Source of the DNA: Tomocerus qinae
Lineage: Eukaryota; Arthropoda; Collembola; Entomobryomorpha; Tomoceridae
Assembly: GCA_020055645.1 (NCBI GenBank)
Contig: CM034546.1
Location: 139,583,875-139,647,874, forward strand
Reading direction: 5' to 3'
DNA length: 64,000 bases
A program made the position numbers and the translations under genes. The notes beneath the pieces are model-generated. The model was not told the DNA's origin and did no database searches. It saw only the letters and a list, made by a program, of their open reading frames with translations. Positions within the stretch are counted from its first letter, which is position 1, and every line of letters starts with the position of its first letter. Positions 1-10,910 of this stretch are shown piece by piece.

Positions 1-45
1 TTTATTTATAACAAGGCCCTGTGACTGCATTGCTAGTATACAATA
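1..45 (+). repeat. End fragment of interspersed repeat family B
   Basis: The first bases match the terminal motif of a repeat seen complete at 31,589-32,690 and inverted at 7,428-8,516: a CTTTATTTATAACA-like stretch, a GGGCCCTGT hairpin remnant, then GACYG. Only the end is inside the window, so the element body lies upstream. The hairpin is partly lost here. Confidence 0.5.
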
Positions 46-324
46 CGAGCCCGTCATTAAACCCCGGCCGTTACAACAATGTGAATAAATTCACACAAAG
101 GAATCTAGCTTATTTTGAATGGCGGTTCGATGATAATCAGATAATTGAAAAGGATATTTTTTGTTAATAATACCAGTCTCATGTCTATTTTGACCATCAA
201 GTTTTAGGTTTAGGCTTCAATAACTTCAGCACAACCGTACATAAGTTATTTAGTCATAAAATACTAAGTTTGTTAGAACCAATGAATACTAGAACATATT
301 TATCCTATATATCTGGCAACAATT

Positions 325-575
325 TAAACTTTTAATGCCTATTTTCTAATTGGACTATCAAAATCAAGTAAAAGTGAAGGAGCGGTATCTCGAAGCCAAT
401 GAAATGGACTGGTGTATTCCATGATCAACAAAAATGTTCAAATAATAATCAATAGAAATAACCATAGGCATTGTTTTTGCAAAATTGGTCAATATTTGTC
501 ATTTCATTTGAAAATTGTCGTAGATACGGACAGAGTGAGCGATTCTATAAGCTCAACAGGAAGGATAAAATAACA
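325..575 (+). repeat. Degenerate 3' part of a Helentron-like repeat
   Basis: This stretch is a worn copy of the block found at 4,600-4,870 and 58,440-58,695. It keeps the order 'ttttaatgcc', 'gactatcaaaat', 'ggcatctc', 'ggcattgtttttgcc', 'ggacagagtgagcgattctataagct', and has no terminal hairpin. It is more diverged than the other copies, so it is probably older. I see no gene in 1-719. Confidence 0.6.
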
Positions 576-719
576 TCTGATATATAATGATATCTTTTCA
601 GAAACACTGGTTATATTTAAAGTCTACCTAAAAACACTTTTATTTATTTTAAAATATTCAAATTTAATTACTAATATATGATTTACTATATATCATATTT
701 ACTAATAAATAAGTTTATC

Positions 720-1380
720 GAATTTATTCGGAGGTATTCGAATTTATTCGGAGGTACTCGAATTTCTTCGTAGGTACTCGAATTTCTTCGTAGGTACTCG
801 AATTTCTTCGTAGGTACTCGAATTTCTTCGTAGGTACTCGAATTTCTTCGTAGGTACTCGAATTTCTTCGTAGGTACTCGAATTTCTTCGTAGGTACTTG
901 AATTTCTTCGTAGGTACTCGAATTTCTTCGTAGGTACTCGAATTTCTTCGTAGGTACTCGAATTTCTTCGTAGGTACTCGAATTTCTTCGTAGGTACTCG
1001 AATTTCTTCGTAGGTACTCGAATTTCTTCGTAGGTACTCGAATTTCTTCGTAGGTACTCGAATTTCTTCGTAGGTACTCGAATTTCTTCGTAGGTACTCG
1101 AATTTCTTCGTAGGTACTCGAATTTCTTCGGAGGTACTCGAATTTATTCGGAGGTACTCGAATTTATTCGGAGGTACTCGAATTTATTCGGAGGTACTCG
1201 AATTTATTCGGAGGTACTCGAATTTATTCGGAGGTACTCGAATTTATTCGGAGGTACTCGAATTTATTCGGAGGTACTCGAATTTATTCGGAGGTACTCG
1301 AATTTATTCGGAGGTACTCGAATTTATTCGGAGGTACTCGAATTTATTCGGAGGTACTCGAATTTAATCGGAGGAATTCG
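720..1380. repeat. 20-bp tandem satellite, about 33 copies
   Basis: The array is an uninterrupted run of a 20-bp unit. Two variants are present: aatttattcggaggtactcg (outer copies) and aatttcttcgtaggtactcg (central copies). Reading left to right there are 2 outer-type, 18 central-type, one hybrid (c then g) near 1,121-1,140, then about 12 outer-type copies, the last one decayed. The sequence CGAATTTATTCG in the outer variant is a 5-bp-stem hairpin, and the central variant shortens the stem to 4. It is not CRISPR: there are no unique spacers. Confidence 0.95.
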
Positions 1381-1394
1381 AATGGGGCTCCGAC

Positions 1395-1574
1395 CAAGCA
1401 CGTATTTAGTAGGGGGCGGGGGGGGGGCGAAGCGCCCCCCTAAATCTGAGAAAAAGAGAATTTTTTTCTCAAAAATGGCCTAAGATTACAAGAACTTTTC
1501 GCGCTTCGCGCGAAAATGTCTTCTTTTTGGTATAATTTTTGCCCCCCTTGAACTAATTTCTAGATACGTGTCTG
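1395..1574. mobile_element. hAT-type MITE, family A
   Basis: The 180-bp element is flanked by a perfect 8-bp duplication GCTCCGAC (1,387-1,394 and 1,575-1,582). Its ends are inverted: CAAGCACGTATTTAG at left, and the complement of CAGACACGTATCTAG at right. It has G-run/C-run arms and a TTCGCG core. An 8-bp duplication with CA..TG ends is the hAT superfamily pattern. Related copies are at 24,663, 38,275 and 39,406. There is no coding capacity. Confidence 0.9.
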
Positions 1575-2021
1575 GCTCCGACAATAGTCAGGTGTTGGTT
1601 GTATTCATATTCGGCTAAATAAGATTGGATCTTCGGTGGTACAATAGTGTCGCAGGTCTTATGGCACCTTAGGCTCCGCCGAACTTTTGGCTCCGGCTGA
1701 GTGAGCGGAGCGGAAGGAAAGCAAAGCAAGCAATGAGTCATCGGGTTACCCATACGTATGTGACTTTCAAATAGTATAATAGATTTACAAAACAGAGATT
1801 TTTCACCATTAAGGGTGAAATTTAAGTTGTAGGTAAGAATGGTAAATTAACAAATGTACTACTATGCAATGATCGATTATCTACTGCAAATATATACCAA
1901 AAAAGTGGTAAAATTAGTTTAGTTAATTAGTTAATTGTGTCTAAAATATCTAAAAAATTGATCATATTTATTTATTGTTTACGAAAAGTGGAAAATGGTA
2001 TTTTGTATACTGATGACTGAC

Positions 2022-2444
2022 CTGCACAACGGTATATTTCTTCAAAGCCTTGATGGTCAATTCGACCCAGTCATGTTTGTGGAAGTGAATGTCCGCATCC
2101 AACCACGCGACCCACTTGGCATAAGGGGGGAGACGCGACACGGCGATGTTGATCAAGTTCTCCTTCATCCAGTAGACAGAGTGGGACTGCAATTGGATGT
2201 GGAAGGGATTGCTGGGGTTTGTCACCTGGAATTCGGTTTGATTTAATGATGGGAATATACACTCGATTGTGATCAGCTGAGCCCCAGTCTCTTTCATGTG
2301 CTTAGCAAAATTACGGTACAGAGTGTAACGGCTTTGAAAGGATGCTGGATTGAAGACCACAGTTATCACGAAGAAACTTTTGGAGTCGGAATAATATAGA
2401 GTATCCACTGGAGGTTTCTTGAACCAACGCCACGGCCAAGGCAT
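2022..2444 (-). CDS. Exon of a glycosyltransferase-like protein (GT-A fold, DAD motif)
   Basis: The open frame starts at an ATG at 2,444 and reads about 141 residues to a good donor (CAG|GTCAGT, exon end 2,022), after which the frame only continues into intron. Key residues are WMKENLINIAVSRLP followed by KWVAWLDADIHF. The DAD triplet is the metal and nucleotide-sugar binding motif of GT-A transferases. As I recall them, similar 'ENL.N.a...lP..WkyVAWiDADi.F' proteins are found in algae, protists, bacteria and large DNA viruses and are mostly uncharacterised. No signal peptide or membrane segment is visible in this exon. I could not place further exons, so the gene may be partial or a fragment. 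Substrate is unknown. Alternative: a pseudogene remnant, though the frame is intact and the donor consensus is good. Confidence 0.6.
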
Positions 2445-3413
2445 GATTGAATTCTTACAGCTCGACTTATTTCTTATTTCATACTGCCCACTAAATAATC
2501 AACGATGTTGTGTGTGTCCGTGGTTGCGTTGTTGGACTAACGACGGTGATAATGTGAGTGAACAGCTGACTAAGGGCCTGGGTTTCAATGTTCTGAATTT
2601 TTATAACGGTGAACCGGTTAGTTGTGATCTTCCTTCCCTGTTGGGTTACGGGCCCACAATTTGATTGATTTTCTGGTTCTGTTTTCACGTAATTCAAACC
2701 TCTGGCTCAGTTGAATCTGCAAAAATGTTGGTAATAATTGTACAATTAAGCGAACTTACGTGAAGTTCAAACGTAATTTTATTAAGCAGTGCTTCCCGAA
2801 GGCAACGCGTTGATAAATAATTGCATGTAGATGTTTAAAGAATATGCCAGGGTTGGATTGCATTAAAGGGGGCCACTGAGTTAGAGTCCGGCAGGTACCC
2901 CGTATCTCAGAATCAGGGCCGGTGAATTGAGGGGGGGGGGGCAACCGGGGCGACGGCAACGGGCATCAAGCTGAGGTGGGCAGCCAAATAAAAGAAAATT
3001 AATATTTTTTTGTTATAAGACCGATCTGTTAGTATTCCAAAGAAACTATGATCACAAAAGACATGTTGTGGTTATTTAATATGCATTTTTATTTAATATT
3101 GTACCAAACGTAAAATTACCTCTTCTAAAAATCCTAAAATCGACTTACTAGTAATAATCACATCAGAATATTTCTTTAAAATGAGTTTGAAATATAAGAT
3201 ATTTTTGCGCATTAGTAATCTGCCTATCTATTCGCCATTTAGTTAAATTCAAAATTTTCTTTTAATAACCCAGTGTTTAAATTAGTAAGTGAAGTTATTT
3301 AATAAAGTTTATCAAATCTGATTTTGGTTTTTTTTGAATTAATTATTTTTTTTCAAAATTTTCTTAAGCTCTGAGCAAATATATATTTAAAATATTTAAG
3401 ATTCCATTAATTA

Positions 3414-5411
3414 AAACCTACAGCAAGCCGTAACAGAAGCTCGCCTGAGTAAAGGGGACCGTGTGCACATTTTTGGTAGAATAATAGAAGTAGATTTATT
3501 TTGATTACTAAAGTGAACAGTAATACAAATTAGATGATCATTTTTCAAAATACCAAAATAAATTAACGTTGACTATCAAAATCGACAGAAAATCAAAATA
3601 GATTAATGTTGAGTATCAAAATCTACAGAAAATCCAAATAGATTAATGTTGAGTATCAAAATCAACAGATAATTAAAATTGAGTAATAAATTGAGTATCA
3701 AAATCAACAGGAAATCACAATTGATTAATATTTAGTAAAAACCTACGGCAAGCCGTAACAGAAGCTCGCCTGATCAAAGGGGACCCTGTACACATTTTTT
3801 GGTGGAACAATAATAGAAATACATTTATTTTGATTAGTAAATGAAAATAGAATAATATTGACTATTAAAATCAACAGAAAATCCAAATAGATTATTATTG
3901 ACTATTAAAATTAACAAAAAATCAAAATAAAAAAATAATATTGAAGAATCAACATAAAATCAAAATAGATTAATATTGACTATTAAAATCAACAAAAAAT
4001 CAAATTAGAAAATTATTGACTATTAAAATCAACAGAAAATCAAAATAGATTAATATTGACTATGAAATTCAACAGAAAACCAAAATAGATTAATACTTAC
4101 TATAAAAATCAACAGAAAATCAAAATAGATTAATATTGACTATTAAAATCAACAGAAAATCAAAATAGATGAATATTCACTATTAAAATCAACATAAAAT
4201 CAAAATAGATTAATATTGACTATTAAAATCAACAGAAAATCAAAGTAGATTAATATTGACTGTGAAAATCAACAGAAAATCAAAACAGATTGATATTCAC
4301 TATTAAAGTAAACAAAACATCAAAATTGACTAATATTGATTATCAAAATAAACAAAAAATCAAAGTTGATTAATATTGAGTATCAAAATCAAAAGAAAAT
4401 CAAAATCAGTAAATATTGACTATCATAATGAAAAGTAATTCGAAAAATGTAAATTTGACTATCAATTAGCAAATAAAGGAGAAATAGATTTATTTCCAAC
4501 TTATAATAGGTATTTTCCGGTTTTATTTACTTTATTATTAAATCTTAAATTTGGTCGAAGCGGTATTTAATATTTTGTACTATCCAGCTAACAATCCATA
4601 AGAAGCACAATTGAACTTTTAATGTCCATTTAATGCCACATTTTCATTTTGACTATTAAAATGAAGACAAAGTGAGCGCGCGGCATCTCAGCAACCTATG
4701 GAGCAATGTGGCCCATTTTCAATTGGCTTTGTCACAGGTCCATAGGCAATGTTTTTGCCAAGTTTAGTTGAAATCCATCAATGTCTTCAAAAGTTATCGT
4801 GTAATAACGGACGGACGGACGGACGGACGGACTGTGCGATTCTATAAGCTGCCTTATCAGGCGAGCTAAAAATAAACAAAAAATCAAAATTGATTAATAT
4901 TTAGTATCAAAATAAACAAAAAATCTAAATTGATTAATATTGAGTATGAAAATCAAAAGAAAATCAAAATCCATTGATATTAACTATCATAATAAAAAGT
5001 ACTTCGAAAAATGTAAATTTGTCTGTCAAATGCATAGATTTATTTCCGTTCTATAATAGTTATTATCCTGTTTTATTTACTTCATTATAAAATCTAAAAT
5101 TGGGTCGAAGCGGAGTTAAATATTACATACTATTATTTCAACAATTTTTAGGAAACACAATTGAACTTTAATGCCCATTTAATGCAAATTTTTCATTTTG
5201 ACTATCAAAATGAAGGCAAAGTGAGCGCGCGGCATCTCAGCAGCCTATAGACCGATTTGAACCAAATTGAATAGGGTTCGTCAGTGGTCCGTAGGCATTG
5301 TTTTTGCCAAGTTTGGTCAATTTCCGTCGTTGCATTCAAAAGTTACAGTGTTGGCGAACGGACGGACGGACTGTGCGGTTCTATAAGCTGCCTTATTCAG
5401 GCGAGCTAAAA
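3414..5411 (+). mobile_element. Helentron/DINE-1-like element (outer copy)
   Basis: The left end reads 'aaaacctacagcaagccgtaacag', then AGCTCGCCTGA. The right end reads 'actgtgcggttctataagctgccttattcaggcgagctaaaa'. Subterminal AGCTCGCCTGA/TCAGGCGAGCT inverted repeats, a minisatellite core (about 36-bp units like 'gattaatattgactat..aaaatcaacagaaaat'), a GGAC microsatellite and a 3' hairpin (AGCTGCC..TCAGGCgAGCT) match the published layout of Helentron-associated DINE-1 elements. No Rep/helicase is present, so it is non-autonomous. It is split by the copy at 3,737-4,871. The class assignment is inferred from structure only. Confidence 0.6.
3737..4871 (+). mobile_element. Helentron/DINE-1-like element (inner, nested copy)
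   Basis: A full-length copy of the same family, from 'aaaacctacggcaagccgtaac' to 'gccttatcaggcgagctaaaa'. It sits inside the minisatellite of the outer copy: the same about 36-bp repeat resumes directly after its 3' end. The (GGAC)n run at 4,809-4,831 precedes the 3' hairpin. The unit 'gactattaaaatcaacagaa' recurs about a dozen times in its core with point changes. Insertion between T and A-rich bases agrees with Helentron target choice. Confidence 0.6.
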
Positions 5412-5876
5412 ATGAAACAGGGGGTCAATATTTGTCGAAATCAGTACCTAGAAAGGTACCTTGGGTCATTTCCTGTAGTCAATACATGTCATTTATGCTT
5501 AGATTATCATATTTTTCAAATTACCCCCCTAAGGGGGAGTCGGAGGGGGTCGGGGTGAGCCGGACTTTGTTCAGGGAGTCGATATCTATCAAAGTCCGGG
5601 GGAATCTCACTTTGCCCCCCCCACGGGGGCTGTTGACGGTGGGAACGGACCCTCCAGTTCATGTCCGGCAAAGATCCATTGAAACATTGGGGGATCACGG
5701 ATCACGTCTAAATATTCTGAGATACGGGTTACCTGCCGGACTCTAACTCAGTGGCCCCCTATAATGCAATCCGACCTATGCCAGGACAAAAAACTGAGCT
5801 GTGATAAAATTGAAAATTTAATTAGCATTCCAAGTACAGGTTGACAATTAATTAGCGTAGCACAAAGTGTCAGTGA

Positions 5877-7380
5877 TTATAACCCAAAAACCAGTGTACA
5901 AAATACCATTTACCACTTACCAGTGGTAAGTGGTTTTTAATGGTATTTAACGTTAAATACCACTACCTAAAAAGTAGTGGTAAGTGGTATAAATGGTAAA
6001 AATGGTAAAAAATAGTTTCATTTAAATTTCGTGTTTGAATTTTGAATAAAATTCGGTGCCAAAGTATGAAATAGCTTAGCAGATGATCATTGTTGTCACA
6101 AATTGATAAGTGTTCAGCAATCAGAATTGGATTCACTAATAGCCGTTATTTGCCTATTGAGAAATTAATTGCAATTAAATTAGCATCAATTTTAAATGGG
6201 CGATACCAAATACAATCTTTCTTCATTTTTTATAACTTTTAGGATATAATCAAATAAATATGATTTACTTAATTGATTAAGGGCTAATTGGAAATATTTC
6301 ATAGAAAATAAAGTTTTAAACCTTATATTTTAGGAAGTCTACTGTATCTGTACACTGCTGTCTAATCAATCACTAAAATTTACCATTTTTACCATTAAAT
6401 GCATTTTTACCATTAAGTGCATTTTTACCACTGTGATGGTAAAAAAGGCTAAAAAGCGGTAAATTTTGTACACTGCCAAAAACAGATCTAGTAAACTGAT
6501 TATTTTCAATAACAGCTCGATTATTACAGTTTGTGAATACAGATGAAGAATTAGACCATCCAGCTGTCTTTCTAATTTGATCTAAACTGATTCCATTTTT
6601 GATGCCGCTGAAGTAGCGGCATGCCTACAACTATGTGAGACGGAAACATTTGACTATGTGACAATTCCACTTTTATTTAATACATCTTTAACCAATGGAC
6701 TTAAAGAATGATTTCCTTCTGGTTTATATGGCTTTACCAGACCAATGAACAAACTTTGACAATCATTTTTTCTCACAGATTTAATTCCATCTACCGTAAA
6801 ATCCGAATTAATTGACCAGGGTGAACCATTGTTTCAACCATGTCATTCGTATTCAAGTAACTATTGTAAGTTACACGGAAAAGTAAATACAAAATTTGCG
6901 CGAAAATCATATCGATTGCCCAACCTATCTAGCCACACTGTAGTTGACCCCGGAAGGGGACAATTAAAACGAAAGGGGGGAACTATTTTTTCAAGGTAAA
7001 TTTAGAAAAATTACTAAGATAAAAAGAGCATAGAGGCTATATGACGCTTACAAACAACAGTCTGGCTTTTCAGTTAATTTTGGAATGAATGACCTAGGTT
7101 GAACTCCATCAGGAGCACTGGTTTTTAAAAGATCCTTTATAAAAATTTCTATACAACTATCTTAGATGTGGATGTCATCCAATTTTATTTTAGAGAATGT
7201 CTGCATTCGTTGTGCTGTTGCTAAGGCCATTAATGTAACACATTTACACGACAAATCTTTAAATGACAATTGTTCATTTGGCAAAAGAGTACATATATAA
7301 TTTAACACAACCGCAGGATCCCATGTACTGTCATATTTATGAGTAGGAGGTCTCATTCACGCTACTCCTTTTAACATTCT
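5877..7380 (-). pseudogene. Broken tyrosine recombinase (transposon integrase-like)
   Basis: On the minus strand, 7,356-7,162 encodes TWDPAVVLNYI and LMALATAQRMQTFSKIKLDDI, the first part of the catalytic domain with the box I Arg. Decayed sequence continues (KTSAPDGVQPRSFIP near 7,110). Near 6,640-6,800 are LFIGLVKPYKPEG and, after an in-frame stop, HSCRHAATSAA, the HxxR box. A frameshift follows, then LDQIRKTAGWSNSSSVF, where the nucleophile Tyr region would follow. A hAT-type MITE (5,892-6,475) interrupts the last codons; the frame resumes and stops at 5,877-5,879. This C-terminal architecture is found in DIRS/Crypton-type and related animal tyrosine-recombinase elements. It has stops, frameshifts and an insertion, so it is not functional. 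Confidence 0.8.
5892..6475. mobile_element. hAT-type MITE with perfect TSD, inserted in the recombinase pseudogene
   Basis: The duplication CCAAAAAC occurs at 5,884-5,891 and 6,476-6,483. The ends are inverted: CAGTGTACAAAAT at left and ATTTTGTACACTG at right. Subterminal parts are rich in 'ggtaa/ttacc' repeats that fold back on themselves (GTGGTAAGTGGT motifs at 5,920-6,000 and 6,380-6,465). There is no coding frame. Because one TSD copy restores the recombinase reading, the insertion came after that gene had settled here. Confidence 0.9.
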
Positions 7381-7427
7381 AGTTATAATATGTCAGTACA
7401 ATAAATATTATTAACTAACTATAGTCG

Positions 7428-8516
7428 GTCACAGGGCCCATGCCCTGTTATAAATAAAGCTAGTGTGTATTCCGGGGCAATATTGTAAGATGGATAGAAT
7501 GTATTTCAGAAACTTCTTCCCCTCACCCACCTAGTGCGAGCATAGTTGTAAGTTGTAGTTGTAGGTAAACATCCCATCCAATGAAAAAGATGGAGCATCC
7601 AACCCCATCCATCCCATCATCCCCAAACACCCAAGAAAATCCAACCCAAGAAATCAACATCCTATCCAGCCCATCACCCAAGGTTCGTGGACATGGTAAC
7701 ACACTCTGCCACTAGTACCAGGTTAACTTATAGTTGTTTGAAATATCACCCAAAACCACTTATGGGGATCAAAAGAGGGGTAACCATAGGTTTTATAGAT
7801 TTTAACTCTATGGCATGGAGATGCCTGTTTGTTTCCCCCATAAGTGGTTTTGGGTGATATTTCAAACAACTATAAGTTAACCTGGTACTAGTGGCAGAGT
7901 GTGTTACCATGTCCACCAACCTTGCCATCACCAATATCCAAATAAAGTAATCCATCTAATACAGCCCATCACCAGTTTCCAAATGAAGTAAGCCACCCAA
8001 AACAACCATCACCAACACATCCCTTCCGGCCCATCCAAACACCTGGATGGGGATGTTGGGTAAAATGGATAGGATGCTTACATTTATGCTTGACCATAGA
8101 ATTAGAAACACACTAACACACGCTACTAGAAGAAACATTTCCCTATCTCACAATGTATTAATTTATATGGAAGCGTTTGTTGTACGAAAGGCCAAGACCG
8201 GGAAACGTGTGTAAAAAGTGTGGAGAATGGAAGCTTTTTGCCTGTTTACAATATCCTGTTACTTATCCTGTTATTTTGTTATGTGTTATCTAAATCCTCT
8301 TTCTATATCTATGTGCTTTACAGTATGCATCATGATGACTCAGAGTAACGTATAGACGTAACTTTATACCTCAAGTAACAAGACCAGAATAAGTGCCGAT
8401 AGTCACTTCATACAATTCCAGCACAAAAATATTGGCCCTTGGTCGTAATAAGTTGAAGTTTTAGAAAATTTTTTAACTCCGGGTTTGGAATAACTAATTA
8501 CATATACTACCATTAA
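7428..8516 (-). repeat. Interspersed repeat family B (1.1 kb), minus copy
   Basis: It is the inverted counterpart of 31,589-32,690. In element orientation it begins CATTAATGGTAGTATATG and ends CTAGCTTTATTTATAACAGGGC.TGGGCCCTGT.ACCGRCTA. The end forms a hairpin (ACAGGGC/GGGCCCTGT). The interior has many 'ccatc' pyrimidine motifs and no open frame of note. It hosts a MITE at 7,679-7,924. The hairpin near a CTA end recalls Helitrons, but no 5' TC or canonical CTRR end is fixed across copies. Confidence 0.8.
7679..7924. mobile_element. Palindromic hAT-type MITE, family C
   Basis: It is flanked by a perfect 8-bp duplication CCATCACC (7,671-7,678 and 7,925-7,932). About 90-bp arms are near-perfect inverted repeats starting CAAGGTT.GTGGACATGG and containing 'aaatatcacccaaaaccact'. 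The unique centre (about 65 bp) gives direction. A second copy at 44,219-44,464 has the centre in the opposite orientation. Confidence 0.92.
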
Positions 8517-9835
8517 TGGGCCGAGAAGTAACCAAAATAACATTTTGGGTAAATTGGAATGGGAGAATTTCTATGATATGCCTAGAAATGATGAAGTATG
8601 TCACACACCAGAATTAAATGGAGTTGATCAACTCGATTCCCCTATATCGGAGGATGAACTAATCAGCTCGCGAAATGCTCAAAAATGGTAAAAGCCCTGG
8701 CACAGATAAAATTAAATGTGAATTTTTAAAGAATCTTCCGATGGAGATGGAGTCCCACACACTTAAACTTTTTAACAAAGTTATAGAACAAGAAGCTGTA
8801 CCCAATAAGTGGTGTGAGATTGAAACAACACTTATTCATAAAAAGGGAAGCCAAAACAATCCCAGAAACTATAGAGGCATCTCCCTTCTAAATACCACCT
8901 TAAAATGGTTCTCGTTTATATTGCTTGCTAGAATAACATTGTGGGCAGATACTCACAAAATTAATCCGGAAGCGCAAGCGGGTTTTAGAAAGGGGAGAGG
9001 TTGTGATGATCACATTTTCGCTCTTAACAGTATAATACACTACAATTTAAGGTATATAAACAAAAATGTCTATGCTGCCTTTATAGATTTTGAGAGATGT
9101 TTTGATTCTATAAATTATAATTTGCTCTGGCAGACACTGGAATCATTAAAAATGAGTTCAAAAATCATTAAAATATTCCAGTCTCTGTACTGCAAGGCCA
9201 CAATGAGGGTTAAGGCTTACGATGGGTATACTAATCCTATTAAAATCTCACAGGGTATCATGCAAGGCGAGGTATGTTCGCCTCTATTGTATTGTTTATT
9301 CGTCCATCACATGGAGGACTTTTTTAACGATAGTGTATTGGAGAAAGTACAAATTGGGGAGGGAAAGGGTGTGCACTTGCTAATGTACGCGGACGATTTA
9401 ATTTTAATGGCGGAATCATCTAGGTCCTTGCAGTTAAAATTAAATCGTTTCAAGAATTACTGTATAAAGAAACACCTCACAGTAAATGTTGCCAAAACCA
9501 AGATAATTATATTTAACAGAAATGGTCAGCTAATCAAATTAAATAATTTCTATTATAACAGCCAAGAAATTGAAATAGTGAAATCTTTTACTTATCTAGG
9601 TGTCGTTTTCTCTGCCTCAGGCTTATTTAGAAATGCAGCACAGGATTTTAAAAAAAAGAGCTAATGTAAAACTTGGTGTTGTTTGGTCAATATTGACAAA
9701 ATCAAAGATGGACAGCTGGGGGGCCAGAATGAAAATTTTTGATTCAATTTGTCAATCAACACTTTAATATAGTAGTGCAATATGGGCCTTACCATATGAC
9801 ACAATTATTGAGTCAGTGCAGCTGCAGTTATCAGA
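8517..9835 (+). pseudogene. LINE reverse transcriptase fragment, 5'- and 3'-truncated
   Basis: The long frame 8,675-9,664 carries RT blocks in order: KNGKSPGTDKI; LIHKKGSQNNPRNYRGISLL; AGFRKGRGCDDH; AFIDFERCFDSI (motif A); GIMQGEVCSPLLY (motif B); YADDLILMAESS (motif C, intact catalytic YADD); SFTYLGVVFS. Coding similarity begins before the ATG in another frame (DSPISEDELISS at 8,620-8,670), so there is one frameshift there, and another in the A8 run near 9,650. The C-terminal part (SSAIWALPYDTIIESVQLQL) then runs to about 9,830. There is no endonuclease domain. Clade is uncertain. Confidence 0.85.
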
Positions 9836-10380
9836 AGACAAATGCATGGAGGCCAGTTTCCCTAACATCCTTTCTACTTAAGTGTCAAGAAAGGCTGGTC
9901 GATGGGGAACTGAGAACAGGGCCTCTAATGCAGAAAATGATTGATTACAATCAATATGCTTACATTAAGGGCGTCTCTACTGATGCGGCACTGCATCAGC
10001 TTGTTGCTCGGATAGAGTACGCACTTAAAAGCAGGCAAATGGCTTTAGGAACCTTCCTAGACATTGAAGGGGCCTTTAGTCATGCAACATTTAAAGCAAT
10101 AACAGAGGCCTTACACAGAGAGGGAATTGATATGTGCTTAGTTCGATGGATTGAGCGCATGTTGATAGACCGAACTGTGGAGGCTAATGTTGATGGAGCC
10201 CAACAATTCAGAGTAGTAGAACGAGGGTGCCCACAGGGGGGAGTCCTCTCACCGCTGTTGTGGAACCTTGTCATTCTTGAATTACTTGAGGAGCTGCATA
10301 GACTACACTCGAGGACTTCTACAGCAGGGGACATCGCTATTGTACTGGTATCGTTCCAAAAATTATATATTTTCTCTTAG
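9836..10380 (+). pseudogene. Second LINE RT fragment (Jockey/LOA-like), joined to the first
   Basis: The frame reads WRPVSLTSFLLKCQERLVDG, then NQYAYIKGVSTDAALHQLV, FLDIEGAFSHATF (motif A) and GCPQGGVLSPLLWNL (motif B). Where motif C (YADD) should be, it reads TAGDIAIVL, so the catalytic YADD is lost. The frame stops at 10,378. It begins in the middle of the RT domain directly where the first LINE ends. Codon use and motif spelling show it is a different family from 8.5-9.8 kb. Non-functional. Confidence 0.82.
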
Positions 10381-10905
10381 AATAACAGTAACAAATATTT
10401 CATAATTTCATTGTGTGTGCAAACACAATTTTTCTTACAAAATATTCATTTTGAGCACATTGAAGTTACAAGTATAAATTGAAGCACTACAATTTTCAAA
10501 TTTTATTAGCTGTAAATTCTTACCTATTTGGTCTCATACATTCATTTTATTATATAAATTACCGAAACGGAAAAATCTTTTCAAAATTTTGATTATAAGA
10601 CAAGATACTGTACTTAAAATTGTGTGTGAATCGGAAATTTCAATTCGTGAGCGTTAAGTATAAGTGCAAACGACGGACAAAGGACATATCGGTCAAATTA
10701 AGCATTCATGGTTCTTGGTGGAGTTTATGCTAATTGCCTTTGTCATTGAGTTCTAGCGACGCTTCGGAAACGCTCAAACTTCAACGACCAATCAGCGATA
10801 GGGACCAGAGCAAGGCTATTGCACTTGAAGGACGGTGGCGTTAAATCCATACGACGGTGGTGATACACACAGATTTGGTGGTGACACTAAAAATCTGGTG
10901 GTGTT
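10381..10905. other. No gene seen
   Basis: AT-rich sequence without a convincing frame. From about 10,740 the GC content rises and 'ggtggtgatacac' type motifs begin that recur in the LTR-element region at 15.2 kb, so the right half may already belong to that element. Confidence 0.4.
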
Positions 10906-10910
10906 ATAGT

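Larger units (their letters stand above)
2843..5778. repeat. Composite repeat block bounded by about 65-bp inverted repeats
   Basis: Sequence 2,843-2,913 is the near-perfect reverse complement of 5,714-5,778 (core: gtggccccct, gagttagagtccggcagg, cgtatctcagaat). The arms enclose two nested Helentron-like elements. Either they are the ends of one larger DNA element later filled by insertions, or they are two copies of one short repeat. A CAGGGCCGG hAT-like end lies just inside the left arm at 2,914 with no partner found. No gene is present between 2,445 and 5,876. Confidence 0.55.

Noticed and set aside
720..1380. CRISPR-like regular array
   Set aside because: No unique spacers: it is a plain 20-bp satellite, in an animal genome.
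9739..9835. Start of the second LINE frame at 9,739
   Set aside because: The first 32 codons are the first LINE read out of frame; true similarity starts at about 9,836.
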